Below, in pieces: positions 24,421-37,003 of a DNA stretch of 64,000 nt. The notes under the pieces are model-generated. The model was not told the DNA's origin, searched no databases, and saw only the letters and a program-made list of their open reading frames with translations. Where the stretch lies: NCBI GenBank assembly GCA_008933995.1, contig WARS01000071.1, positions 4,295,652 through 4,359,651 of the forward strand, read 5' to 3'. Positions within the stretch are counted from its first letter, which is position 1; every line of letters begins with the position of its first letter. The position numbers were made by a program, and so were the translations under genes. Source of the DNA: Datnioides undecimradiatus (taxonomy: Eukaryota; Chordata; Actinopteri; Lobotiformes; Datnioididae).

Positions 24421-27400
24421 ACTCTACATTTCCAACACAAAGGCTGAGCTGTGGTCATAAAGCTTGGAAAGAAGGAAGGAAGGTCTAATGAAAGTTGCAT
24501 AATGGCAGCAGGAGCTTGACTCATCTTAAAGACTAAAATACCCCCAGCGCTACTCTGCAGAACGTTGTCGATTGCACCGTTAATTCATTTTGATGCATCG
24601 ATGCGAGGCACGTTTATCACTGTACCTGTACATCCCAATGCATGTCCGGCTGAAGGCGGCCTGCCAGGTTGGCGTAATGAATATGAATAGTGCTTGTTGT
24701 CTGTGGTAATTTGATTCACAGAACCTGTTGAGAGTCCTCCTCAAGGTTTGCGCACACATGGCTTCCTTCTGGCAATCTGAATAACATTAGCTTAAACTCT
24801 CACCTGTGCCACCTTTGTTTCTGTGCAGCGAATGCCACAGACTTTGATGTTTTTCTGAATTATAATGCCACTGAGTATAACAAGTCCCTTCGGGCACCCG
24901 AAATATGAAACAAATGTTAAACTTTGATGACTGACTGCGTTGTTTTCTCTCCTTTTTTTTTCCATGTGGATCCTCTTCTTCCATCAATTCATAATCGGTT
25001 GCGACCATATCAGGTAAGAGCAGTGTGTTCCTCGTTGTGTGTCTTTCTGCGGCCACGTTTGCGCAGCTAATTTGCAGATTTGCACAATCTCTTTGTCTCT
25101 GCACAGTTGGTTATTTCTTGCATTCCTCTCGCGTCCTTCACCAAAGCACTAAAAGATAACCTAAATCTCAGTGGTAATAGGGTGTTTTTATGGCTTTTAG
25201 TGCATGGGCAGAAATCGCTTTAGCTCAACTGTGGCATAGTTTTGTTTGTTTTCCTCTCCGACTGCCTCCTTGCCCCTTACAAGCCAGTAGATGCTCTTAT
25301 AAGTAGGTTAACTCAGCATGGCCACCTCTTTGAGCTGCAATGTCGTGCTGGAAACGGTTATTTCCATCCAGTAATGCCCTGTTAGCTCCTGCAGTGATTC
25401 GACTGTCTCAAGCAGAACATTGGCGACCTGTCACAGCCCTGCTGTGTACCTAAGAGGGAAATTTAACCAAAATCTCCCTGGGCCACCTCAACACTATTGC
25501 TCGGGAGGCTGCTAGTGGGGTGTGATCTCTGCCTATTTTGCAACCTGTCCACAGCCAATCACACACAGGGTTCAGCAGACTGCAAACCCCAGAGATCTGA
25601 TGATACCTTATAGACTGGGAATTTGCAGCTGCTCTCATCCAGCCAGCTATTACAGCGCGGTGGCGTAGCGTGGTGCCAGCTTTCAAGGACAGTCAAAAGT
25701 TAACTCGGCCTCTCTGCATGCAGGCAGGCTGTCTGATTGGCCTCAAGTGCACCAACCACAGCCTCTCCACTGTGTATTAAGTACAGCCACTCGAGCATCA
25801 ATCATTCTGCCATATACGGCCAGGGAAATTAGGCCATATGGCTATATATTATCTTAAGTCCTCGGTAATCATATGTGTGAATGGCAGGACTTGTATTTGA
25901 TACGTGCCGTATGGCACTGGCTCGCCCTTGCGGTTTCTCCGCCGCAGTCAAGCTGTCGAAATGAGCAGGCTGCGGCATCAGTTTTGTCAGCTGTTGTCTC
26001 AGCATCATTAAGAGTCATTGTAATCCACTTAAAGCTTTTGCATAGTCCCAAAGAAGCGCTCTCGAAGTGCCTAAAAGCTCCTTGTTCTGGGTGTGCGTTG
26101 AATACTTTTTGTGTTTTCCAAATCCGAGAGCCACACCTTGCCTCTGCAGACGTTGCGCGGGTGGAGTACAGATTCCTCCCCCTGAAAGTCTACTCTCCAT
26201 GCTCAATGCTGAACTGCACCAATAGGCCTCTAACGTTGAAGACATTTTGACATGTCACCGCAGGACAACGTGCAAATAATAAAACCAATAATGGCCGACG
26301 CCCGCATAACCGCCTCGGTTCCTCAGCGGTCCTACTGTCGTGCACGGTGGGTCACTGTCACACTGTCACGGCTTCCCCGGGACGCTGGAATAGAGCAGAG
26401 TCATTGTAGCAGTGATTTTATGCTTTTCCTCCTCTGACAGGTCAAAATGTGTGCTGTGAAACAGGCCTGTTGCCTCCGCGCTGGCAGTGATGGGACGTGG
26501 AGGGATGGAAAATTGGGGATCAAGCTCTGAGAAGCAGCCTCAGGAGACACGCTCCTATAGACAGTCTATCCCCTCCGCCACATTTATTATTTAGTCTACA
26601 GGACACTGCCGATGTGCTGCCTGTACACGGCGTTGCACTGCTTTATCATCCCTGCCTCTTACGATCACAGTTAGCTGCTTGCTTAAACTTCTCGGGTACG
26701 TCGCAAACTGTGGCTTCTTCGACGTGGTGAGCGACATGTTGCCGTTTCGTTATAGAAGGGCCGAAAGATCCTATTTACACGCATACAGTCAAGAGTGGAA
26801 AATGAACTCTGCTCCATTTTCTGAGTAAATTGTGATGATTTTCAGAAAGACATTAGCAAAGATGTGTCTGAGAGCTCCTCCCAAGTCCAAATTGTCCAGA
26901 TAGGTTGCTACCTACAAGCACATGTCTAAAAAAAAAATAAGATTTCACTGAATTATGTTTTTGATAATATCGAAAATACCTAATCTGTAATCCAAAATTG
27001 TAGGGTTTTGGAGTCCTGTTATGAAATACAGAGAGAGAGAGACGAGTTATTTTGCAACATGAACATCAGCAGTGATATTGCAAACTTAAATTTTCACTGA
27101 CTTCTGCACTGGGAGCAGGAATTTCAAAACAATGTCTCGTTTTCACAGACGCATTGTGAAAGACAGAGTTATTGCAACAGCTCTTAACATTATTACAAAT
27201 ACGTTGTGTTGTGCTCAGTGACGTCTTTACGTGCGAGGGTTACTTTATGCGCCAAGCACTTACTTTTCTCTCTGCCGTGGCATCGAAGCTAAAGTTTTAA
27301 ATTCTTGTATCGTGACCACCTTAGTGTCCGGTGTGGTCTTTCCAGCGCTTTGCATCATCGTCGTGGATTGAGCGCTAATCCAGAAAAGTGTTGGTGTTGG

Positions 27401-27498
27401 GGATTAGAGGAACCAAAGTCTTACCCGAGCTCAAACAGGTGTTAATCTCTGTTTGAAATGGAATGAAAATGCATTCGGTCACACATCAGCAGCTGTAC

Positions 27499-27506
27499 AT
27501 ATATAT

Positions 27507-27557
<51 letters not shown>
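27499..27557. repeat. (AT)n microsatellite
   Basis: About 59 nt of alternating A/T with one phase slip (ataata). It is self-complementary, so it can form hairpins. Ile-Tyr repeats on the minus strand in this region come from this tract. Confidence 0.97.
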
Positions 27558-27559
<2 letters not shown>

Positions 27560-29049
27560 CCAACAGAATGAGGAACTGTGTGTGACACAGCTTTTACTTC
27601 TCGACAAAACAGCCTGCACGGCGCGTGTGCACAGCCACCAACGGGATTGAAATCCCCAGAAGGCATCGGGATGATTGATGCCTCTCTCTCCTGATTGCCT
27701 CCCCCCAAAACAACTCTTAGGCATGACTGCAGCCTGGTAATGAGAAGACAACACGCTGCAACAACCCTGACGCTGATCTGACGTCACGACTCCGCGCTAC
27801 TTGAAGGCCTTTCTGTTTCTGGCAAGTGACTGAAGGCTACCTCTTCTCAATTATGTAGACAGCCAGCTTTGACGTCTGTATTTTGACTTACCCTCTCCCT
27901 TTTCCTTTGTCTGACTCTGTCTGCGTCTGTCTTTGTTCCGTCAGACAGCCTTTGCAGCGCGGCGAACCTCTTGCTCTGTGTGCATCTAATATTTATATGG
28001 AGTACGAAGGCGGCTTGCATGCCAAGCAGGCAAACAGCATGTGAAAGGCCAGCGGAGTTTTGATCGAATACATACAATGTTGGCAGGCTGGATTTGACAT
28101 ACAGTGACATCATAGCACAGACGATGCAAACCTTCGATTCTGCACCTCTCGCTTCCCTACACCCGCCTGTTTTCTATTCCTCATCGTTATTATTCTCATT
28201 CAAAGGCGCCCTACAGCGAGCGGCATCCAATATGGGCCGGCGTTCCAACATTTATCCTTGCAGAATTCAATTACGGTTTTCCCTTTTCTGCCTTTCTTTC
28301 TCGCTCTCGTTCATCCAAAACCTTGAAACCGCTTTTATCATTTTTCATAACAATGTCCCGATATCATAAATCTGAGCCCCGCATTCGTTTCGCACCGTGT
28401 TCGGCGTGATTGTGCCAGGGGCAGGAGGGGGAGGGCAGGCATAAGTGACATCAATCACGGGCTGGTTCATCACTTGGCTTGCCCTCGGACACAGCGTTTT
28501 GAGGAGAGCGCCGCCGCCGCTGCCCGAGTTGTTAGTGTTTACAACCTGAGTCTGCTTTTCTTTTTAAAGCAGGCTTTTTATCTCCTTTGTGCTTTATCAG
28601 TCGGAGGGTCTCTTCTCCTGGCTTGTTCCTTATCTGATCCAGGGGTCATAAAAGAAAACTGCCATCCAAGCTGACGACGAGACAGCTCCATTTCAGCGTA
28701 TGACTTAAAAGATCTTAGTCCCTGTTTTGATGGGGGTTTTTTTCCCTGACTTTCGATTTAAAGTTGAGTTTTATTTGTTCTCACCGCTCTCTTGCACTCC
28801 CGAGCAGGATTTTTACCTTAATTGTAACAAAATGCTTCGAAGCCTTTAGCAGAAGCTGATTCCTTGGGGTAATAGCTCTTTAAATGTGTCCGGATTTCAG
28901 CAGAAGTGAGAAACATAAGGAGAATAAATGATTTTTTTAAAAAAAAAAAAAGGTTTATCCATTATCACATCTGTAAATATATGTTAAAACTGTATCTGCA
29001 TTTATTTGCATGTATGCATGTACGTGTGTATGCAATTTAGTGTTTCAAA

Positions 29050-29400
29050 GGAACGAGCATTGAGTCTGTACCAGCGATGTGGCGCTAGGGATGGCAACGT
29101 CAGTCTAATTCTGGGGTGCGTGACTGAAATACCTCTATCACTATTGGATCACATGCTGCAATGCAGAGATTCGTGGTGCCCAGAGGATGAATCCAAATGA
29201 CTCTGGTGATCCCATGACTTCTCCTTGTTGAGTGTCGCCAGCAATTCGGGTGGACGGATTCGCCGCTTTGTGTCCAAACGCCTGTCGAACTGCAAAGGGC
29301 AGCGTCAGCTTAAGTGCTAATTAGCATGCTAATTAGCATGCTAACATGCCACAATCAGATTTTAAACGTAGGAAACATTGAGCATGAGCCCTATTTGCAC
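29050..29400 (+). mobile_element. Diverged copy of the dispersed teleost repeat
   Basis: It shares gagattcgtggtgcccagag, gatgaatccaaatgac and tggtgatcccatgactt with the copies at 13.07 and 40.82 kb, and ends in the gctaattagcatgc palindrome. The phrase gtggcgctagggatggcaac is also typical of this family as I know it. Non-coding. Confidence 0.55.
29315..29338. repeat. 24-bp perfect palindrome with a tandem 12-mer
   Basis: The 12-mer gctaattagcat occurs twice in a row, followed by gctaacatg. The stretch from 29315 to 29338 equals its own reverse complement. It sits at the end of the dispersed repeat copy at 29.05-29.40 kb and probably belongs to that element's terminal sequence. Confidence 0.85.
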
Positions 29401-30839
29401 CAAAGGTTAAACTCTTGGTTCATCTGTTAATAGGAAAACATCTTGGCAGCGATGATCTTACAAGATTTCCTCTGTTTCTTTTATACTTTGCCTGCCGACT
29501 GATAGAGGCCCAAACGTTAACATGTGGTTTCCGCTGGCAACCCTCAAGTCTCCCAAACTCTGTCTCGCTCTGAGGTCCAGGGAAAGTCTCAGCTAACGTC
29601 AGGCCCGTCTAATAATTTAGCCTGACACGTCCCAAACTGTGTGCCTGGATGTGGGTTTGCTGTATTCGTCAGTTTGTTCCATCTTTATTTTCATTTTCCT
29701 CGTTGACGCCAATTCATTCGGACTGATTAAAACCAAATAATGCAGTAATGTAGGTAATTCCAAAAGCCCTCCAAACATTTCACGCTTGCATCGCTTGGTT
29801 TCCGCACGTGCTTCCGTCTCGGGCCTGTTTACACCGAAGTGTATTGGTGTGTATGTATAATGGATTTGAATAGAAAGGAGCTGAAATATGGTTTAATTTT
29901 GAGTTTGTTCAATTTATATTGAGACGATTCAACATCTTCTTTCCAGCTCTCTTGTGACGCCTTGAAACTCTGGAGCTGAGTAGAGCAGGTCGAGGGGTCA
30001 GTAACCTCATTTCGCCGTCTTAGAAGCAATAACGTGATATAAACCACACGTTGCACAGGGCTGCCGTTCTCCCTGGCAGGCCTGGTAAATTTCACGCTTA
30101 CATAATTACGCTGGTTTACGCTCGGGTCGGCCCAAGTACGGCGCAGCTTCATTATCTTTGTGTGTTTGATCCAGAGATGGTGAGCAAAGTCGAAGCAGGC
30201 CCGAGGTCTACAGACAATTAGTTAAAAGTCGCCAACGCGACAACGACTGAAGCCTCAATCTGAGACAGGCCGAGCGATGGAAACGGGACTGTTGTGTAAT
30301 GGCGCCTCCTCCGCTGCCTCTGCCGGCTAATTGAAAATGTATTTATTCCTCTGAATTAGCGCCTGCTCTCAGCTTTCCGTCCCTCCCTATTAAGGAGATT
30401 GGCTGGGAGCATTTAACTTTTGTCCGTCCACTTAGGAGTGAAATGGTTTGAAAAAGACTAATCATCACTGCCACGGGTTTGTGTCGGCTTGACTAAGTGG
30501 CCGAATGCCTTTGAAGTGACAAAGTTTGATTTCTGCACATGTGCCGGCGTTTTTCCCGAGAGGGGGCTTTGCCGGGGCAGAGCAGGCCAAGATGCTGAAT
30601 GATTTCAACCGAACAAATTTAGTTTATAATTGCCTCCCTCTGTTCTTCCCCCTCTTCGCTGTTGATATCGATTCAAACGAGGGGGAAACGGCGATGTCAC
30701 AGGCGTCGCGGGGTGACCTTGCGCGTCTTGGACATTTTACATGATAAACGCTTCCTGGTGCAAACACGCCCCCTTCCCCTTTCTCCTCTTCCTCCTTTGC
30801 TTGCCACAGTGTGTTAACCGGGGCAGGCTAGCATGAGGT

Positions 30840-31180
30840 GTGGAGCGGAACAGATGTCATTATGCATGCCTCTGTAGATTAGCTAATCACAGGCACCACC
30901 TGGGTGTGCTGATTGCTATTAATCCGCTATTGTAATTGAAAATTAGGGGTTGCACCGCAAAAGCATGCTGTCTCCTCATCGGCCCTAATAGATTTCTCAC
31001 GCCTGCTTCCTGACAGACTTGCCATTCACACTGAGAGCGGTAATACAACATCAGGCCCCGAGGTGCAAGGCTATGAAAATACTCATTTATGACTGACGTA
31101 ACCGTGCTGTTGGCTATCTCTTATTCTCATTACAGCGCCGCGCCGATGTTTAATCGCGATGACCATTTCACAATTGGCCA
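30840..31180. promoter_or_regulatory. Candidate conserved non-coding element (homeodomain-site-rich)
   Basis: Non-repetitive sequence with clustered TAAT/ATTA cores (gattagctaatcac, tattaatccgctattg, taattgaaaattag, ccctaatagat) plus ttatgactgacgtaacc, a CRE-like site. Clusters like this are common in developmental enhancers within large introns. This is composition-based inference with no conservation data. Confidence 0.25.
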
Positions 31181-31796
31181 AGCAGTTTAAAATGCAGGGA
31201 GCGGGGTTGCCGCGGGGGCAGGCGGGGGCAGTTTGCATGAAACCTTTCACCGAGGACACGCGGGAAGTGCAGCAGAGCTCGCCTCCGCAGTTCAGCCGTG
31301 AATACGAACCAGATAATGAAGTGATGGCGAGGCTTTTGTGGCAGATGCTAAGTGAAACATTGCTTTGGGCTTCCAGTCTCTCTCAAAGTGCACATCAGCG
31401 GTGGCTACTGACTTGTTCTCACTGCAGTTCCCCCTAGGAGTCAGCTCTTAGCAGGCAGCTAATGGGGAAGCCCTGCGTTCGCCGAGCGATGCCCGCGCCG
31501 CAGAGCTCAGTCCTCATCCCGCTGCCGGCTCATTGCTCCTTCTCCCATTGATAATCCTGTTCAGAAATATTCACGGGGAAAGCGGCTTAGCGCGCGGAGT
31601 GGTATGAATTCCCCTCCAGTTGTATCTCAAAGTTAATTAAATTCATCATTGTCTTTATCATCGGCACCCTCAGTCTCGTCACTCTCGCCGGGACACGCGC
31701 TCGAAATAAAGGGGACGTCCTGTCAGAGTAATTAAATCTAATGGATTCCCCTCACCTGGGGATTCACGTCCTCAATCTGCTCAGCCACCTGTGGCC

Positions 31797-31823
31797 GTGT
31801 GTGTGTGTGTGTGTGTGTGTGTG
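31797..31823 (+). repeat. (GT)n microsatellite
   Basis: Thirteen GT units in presumed intron 1. Confidence 0.95.
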
Positions 31824-33818
31824 AGCATGTGACCTCATATAGATGGTTGATTGGTGTATCTGTGTTCATGCTTTTTGGCTTTTTTTTTTTTATTTGACTG
31901 TGTGCGATTTTGCACAAAAGGCCGCAGAATGATAATCCCTTGCTTCTGTTATGTAATGTACCGAAAGTGTACGAAGACGCGTGCGCGTGCACACATACGG
32001 AGCTGTGTTTGCATCGCTTCAGAGGACACTGACATTCCTGGAGGCTTAACCTAACCCTGACCCTTAAAACAAGTGTTCACCCTAAACGGGGACTCGTGAA
32101 TAAGGCAAGTCATCACAATATGACTCTAATGCATGTCCATACATGCGCACACACACAGGGTCTATTACACTTTGTACCATCCTCCATACAAAGGTTCATA
32201 CACTATTTCTGAGATGGACATTTCTTTTTAAATGTTTTATGCGAACGTATTGTAGCTACCATTTTGCTCTGTCAACGCCGCAGTAAGTTCCCTAACTACC
32301 TGCTGCACTCTGCGTCCAAACACTGAAGACACTGAGGATCTTTCCCTGAAAGTAAACCAAGAACAAGTAAGCTGACGGTATCCACTTTAATAACTCGGGT
32401 TTGTGTGTGCAGCAGTCGCTCGGCGCTGTCACGCTGTTCCCCTCTCCTCTCCGTCAGCGCTGCCAGCGCCGAAACTTGTTTTTCATAGCACTCGACACAT
32501 AAGAGCACGGTTGTTTTGATGCCGAGCAAGACACACTTCTCCGCTCTAAGAGATGGCAAGGCTTTCAGCTGTCGAAAGAAACCTTGAGGAGTGTGTGAAG
32601 AGAGCACAAAAGAGGCAAGGAACGTTTGTCTGGGAATGCTCAGCCGTGCACCTCCAGCTGGAATGCAAGGGCTGCATTGAAGATGGACACATATATAGGA
32701 GCTATACTGAGTCTCCACTGGTGCACACATATACGTTTTTCCTCCTACGTTCTGGACCTTTTATTAACCCAGGTGTATTGTTCTGCGCATTTTCAGCGTT
32801 TCCTTCCATTTCTGAGTTTCACAATGCGCCGCGTTTCCGTTTGGGAGTATCAGAAGAGCATCTGTGGCAAAATAACCCAGATAATTATCATCGAGTGAGT
32901 CAGTGGGAGTGAGTCAATGTGTTTGTGGTCAGGGGTGACCATGTCCTCAAGCATTTATTGACATTTCAATACGTCTCAGAAATAATATCTCTGTGGGTTT
33001 TCGTGCTTGCATGTGCAGTTTGTCTCGGAGGAGGTGGTGCTGGGGAGGTTGGGGGTGATGTTCTGCTGGATGCTGGTCTTCTGAATCAGTCAGATCTTTA
33101 TTAGGCTTACTCACAGATCTGGCTCCCCCAGCCCCATTCCTTTGTCATGATTTAAACCACCCTGCACTAACCTCACAAGAGGGGGGGGGGCGACCTATCC
33201 CTTTGTCTGTGCGCGTGTGACTGAATGACAGCCCTCAGTGAGTCAGCGCGAACCGTCACACATGGAACGAATCAGTCCAACAAAATCCCGGACCCGCCGA
33301 CGGAAAGCTGCAGCGAGCTATCTCTCTGACATCACACTAATAACAAAGACCTATGGATCAACGGGGAGTGGACTCTGTCAGCTCTGACTGGATCGGCCCC
33401 TGAGCAGCAAAACACCATGACTCACCCTCTCAGGCCTGGGTGTCGTTAGTGCCGCGCTCTCCGTGTTCGCAGTTCGTCCCTGAAAGGAAGAACCTTATAT
33501 TTTCAAAACGCCGAAAAAAGGCAGCTTGAGGCTTTGCTGGATCGCTTTGGATGCACGTCGTCAAATGCGTATGCCGATATACGGTCAGTGCTCCACTCAG
33601 ACGTCAGCGTTTACACACGGGCAGGAAACCAAACTTTTCAAAATAAAACAGGAAACCAATTAAAAACCATGACGACCAGATAATTAAAGAGCTGCATCTC
33701 CGGTTGTCTGGTAGCATGAGCCTACTGTAGGGCAACCCACGGTGAGCAGTTTGAATGTGTATTTGTACAGTCATCATGTTGCACGTGTATTACCTTTCTC
33801 ACCCACAGACAAATATAA

Positions 33819-33845
33819 ACACACACACACACACACACACACACA
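33819..33845 (+). repeat. (AC)n microsatellite
   Basis: Thirteen AC units in presumed intron 1. Confidence 0.95.
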
Positions 33846-34494
33846 GGCTGCAGCGTTTAAAGAAGGGTTGTTGGATGACTCAGCCGAAACCCGTCTCTGT
33901 CTCGTAGCGGCAGCGAGCGCACAGATGTTCGTTTTGATTCGGTCTAGTTCACCACCCCGGAAAAAAAAAAAACAAACCCCTCAGTCGTGTGGAAGAATTA
34001 TTTATTAAACATAATGAACGTCTGCCATGTGCGACTGGAAGAATACAAATTTCAGTCATCAGAGAAGAACAGCATGAGGTAAATATTCTGTTGACATTCG
34101 GTGGTTGTCGGGAGGTTTTATGCCTCTGATTCTCTTCATATCTGCTCTCCGGCGTCTGGCTGCTAAAGCCTTTTCATCTGCTGTGAGTGACTGATGTGGC
34201 TGCCCTCTCCTCCCTGGGCATCTGCCCAGCTTATTGAGCAGCCCCTTGTGTGCGCCTTCAAAGAGATACAGATAAATCACGGACTAAATGTCAGTATCCA
34301 GTGGCCGAGCGGTGGCCACAGGCTTCGCTGAGCTAAAGTCATACACCTACCCTTGCGCTCAGTAACCCTTCCACCGTAACTCTAACCATTTCCCGGCACA
34401 CGCAGAGGCACGCATCTGTCAGCAAGAGGGATGTTAGGTGGACATAGGGCTGAAAAGACTGAAGTCCAGCCAGCTGACTCATTTCAGTGATAGG

Positions 34495-34554
34495 CGAGCA
34501 TCCTGTTCTGCAGCCACAGGCTCCAGCACATGATGGATGGATGGATGGATGGAT
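34495..34554 (+). repeat. (GATG)n tetranucleotide run with possible retroposon stub
   Basis: Six units of gatg at 34531-34554 follow ccacaggctccagcacat. 'ggctccagc' before an (atgg)n run is how the fish repeat noted at 57.8 kb normally ends, so this may be its 3' stub. The tetranucleotide run is certain and the origin is a guess. Confidence 0.5.
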
Positions 34555-36283
34555 CTAATGTAGGAGAGTGGTTTCTATTCATGCACACCATCCCTACCTG
34601 ACCTCCCGGAGATGGACGACAGGGATCGGGTTGCGATTGCATGTGTGTGTCTATGTGAGAAATGGTGCATGCTCCATTCCCAGGACCTGGAATTAGTTTT
34701 TTTAGCTGCAGCCACTGGTGACAGCAGGAAGTGAAATGAAGGAGCAGCCGGGGACCTCAGCGGTGAGGTGTCTCTCTGTGATGAAACGTTACAGGGCCTA
34801 CAGAGGTTTTATAAGTAGATTAAATTTGATCGAAACTCTCAAAAAACGTATTTTCTTGAAAATATCCCTGTGTGAGAATGTTTTCTTCAGGAAACAGTCT
34901 CACCGTGAGGTCCATTTCGAAGCTGTGAGCTTCCTCAGCTGAGGGACTTCGCCCGGTTTGCATTATTTCCATATTTTCTGAAAACTCTAACAGCTTCTCA
35001 CCCACATTGGCTCACAAGTTGGAATCGAAAGTCCGGGCTCAACTTTGGAAACAGCAACTGTTTTGGAGCCTTTGAAGCCACACCTTGAGTTTGTCCAGGA
35101 AGGATCAGTTCAATATTTCAATCTCAACTTTTAAGAAAACATGGATGAGAGGTTCTTTACCTTTAGGCAAGCTAGGCAGAGGCATGGAGCTCCTGACTGA
35201 GAGGACCTCTCATAGTTACATATATCTCAATGTAAGGCTTTAATATATGCATTTTTATTACTGTTTAGCTTAATATGGCCAACCAGCCACTGTCTGTGGA
35301 AACCCTGTTTGTGTAGGAGCATGTGAGCAGCAAATTCTTTAAAAAGAAGAAGCAAAACTCAGAAAATGCCTAGAAAGGAAATGTTCTTCCAACCGTTTTC
35401 CATATTAAAGAGAATATACAACATATGTGTGCAAGTTTCTAGTTTTTGCTGGGTTGTATAAATGCCTTCTCAACAAAAACACACTCTGTTTGAAACCCTT
35501 CAAGTTTTGGTTTGTGCTTCTGCAGGTCCAACAACTCAGTGCAGCTGCCCCAGTCAACCATCAACCAGTGATGGACTTCAGCCACTTGCTCATATCTATT
35601 GCCCAACCCCTTGGAGCACCATACACTTTAGCGATGGAAGTGCTGCATTTACTTCCAAAGTTTTGCTCCAGCACAGAGGAATAATCAGCTAAATGCATGA
35701 AAACTGAAAGTACTGATCAGACAGATTCCTTTAGTGATACTGTTTTATTAATATGACAGATGCATTAACATGTATGCCGCGCATAAATATTGTAGCTGGT
35801 TGTGGTGAGGTCAGTGTCAACTTAAAGTAGCGTGGAATTGAAGTTGGTGGAAAGTAGCTTTCATTCAAGTATTGATCTGTTACTATTCAAGGTACTATCT
35901 GCCAATAGTTGACAATCTTATTGGTGTTTCAGGCAGATTGTATAAATCTGAGAAACGCAAGCTTCTGCAACAAAAACGTTGCAGTTCTCACTTGATAAAT
36001 AGTTGCATTAATTAAAAAAATACGACTTAATTGTTCGACTAATTGCTTAAGCATTAATGTATGCATATGTAGCCCTGGTGTGTGCTTGTGTGATTCGAGG
36101 ATGGCGGCGGCAGCAGCATCTGGGTCAACCCGGCAACAAAGAGATGCACACATCAAATCGGCAACTGCAGCTCCTCGGGCTGCGCTTTCCAGTACAATGC
36201 CTTCTGCTCCGTTGTGCATATTGTTAGCAGACGTGCCCGAAACGTCACTGCTGACTACCAAATCACTTTGAACCCAGCTTTAG

Positions 36284-36307
36284 ACACACACACACACATA
36301 TATATAT
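36284..36307 (+). repeat. Compound (AC)n(AT)n microsatellite
   Basis: AC units run directly into tatatata. Confidence 0.93.
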
Positions 36308-36940
36308 GCAAGCCCAACAGAACAAATATCTGTGCGTACCTGCCCCGTGTAGATCTCTCGACACACAGTAAATGCTCAGTGATACCGCATTGTCACCACA
36401 CAAAGTCTTCTGATATGCAAGTGTCATCCAGGTGTGTTTTCAGTCCTCATTGGTGTGTGTGGGAAAGAGAGAGAGAGGGAGGAAAGAAACAAGATAGAGA
36501 CTTTTGTGTCCCCCTGGGTTCTCTCTGATGCATCGGGCGGCATATTGTCAGCGACAGCCCAAGTTATTGAGGCTAAGAGCGCATCACTTTACTTGCTCTG
36601 CAGAACCGTAATCCTCAGAGCTGCAGAAGCTGCCGCTGCTCCCTCTATCTCCATACGGTTCCTCTCTCTCACATCCTTCAATAATACACTGATTGATCCC
36701 TCCATGTGTCGCTTCTTTCATTCTCTCTGATCCACTGATGACAATGAAACCCTTTGTCTCCCCTCTGCATACGATGGGATGCACAGATCACTCTCTATCA
36801 TGGAGATGAGGCGAAAGAGATTGTTCGTCTCTTTGAGGTCGGTTTCCCCGTCAGTCTCCCAAGAAGCTATTGTGTGCGAGTGCATGTGCACATGTACGCT
36901 CATGTGCAGTGGGAGTGCGTATTTTTGTTTGTCCACGGGG

Positions 36941-36941
36941 G

Positions 36942-36988
<47 letters not shown>

Positions 36989-37003
36989 ACAGACAGACAG
37001 ACG
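36941..37003 (+). repeat. Compound (GT)n-(CAGA)n microsatellite
   Basis: A GT tract of about 45 nt with one GC interruption near its start (gtgtgtgcgtgt) is followed immediately by four cagaca-type units (cagacagacagacagac). Long alternating GT can adopt Z-form DNA. Confidence 0.95.

Noticed and set aside
27442-27787. Minus-strand frames with Ile-Tyr repeats
   Set aside because: Produced entirely by the (AT)n tract. No gene evidence.
36080-36271. Frame with ATGGCGGCGGCAGCAGC, resembling a GC-rich start exon
   Set aside because: Followed by no known protein sequence and no clear donor. Looks like chance in a GC-rich patch.
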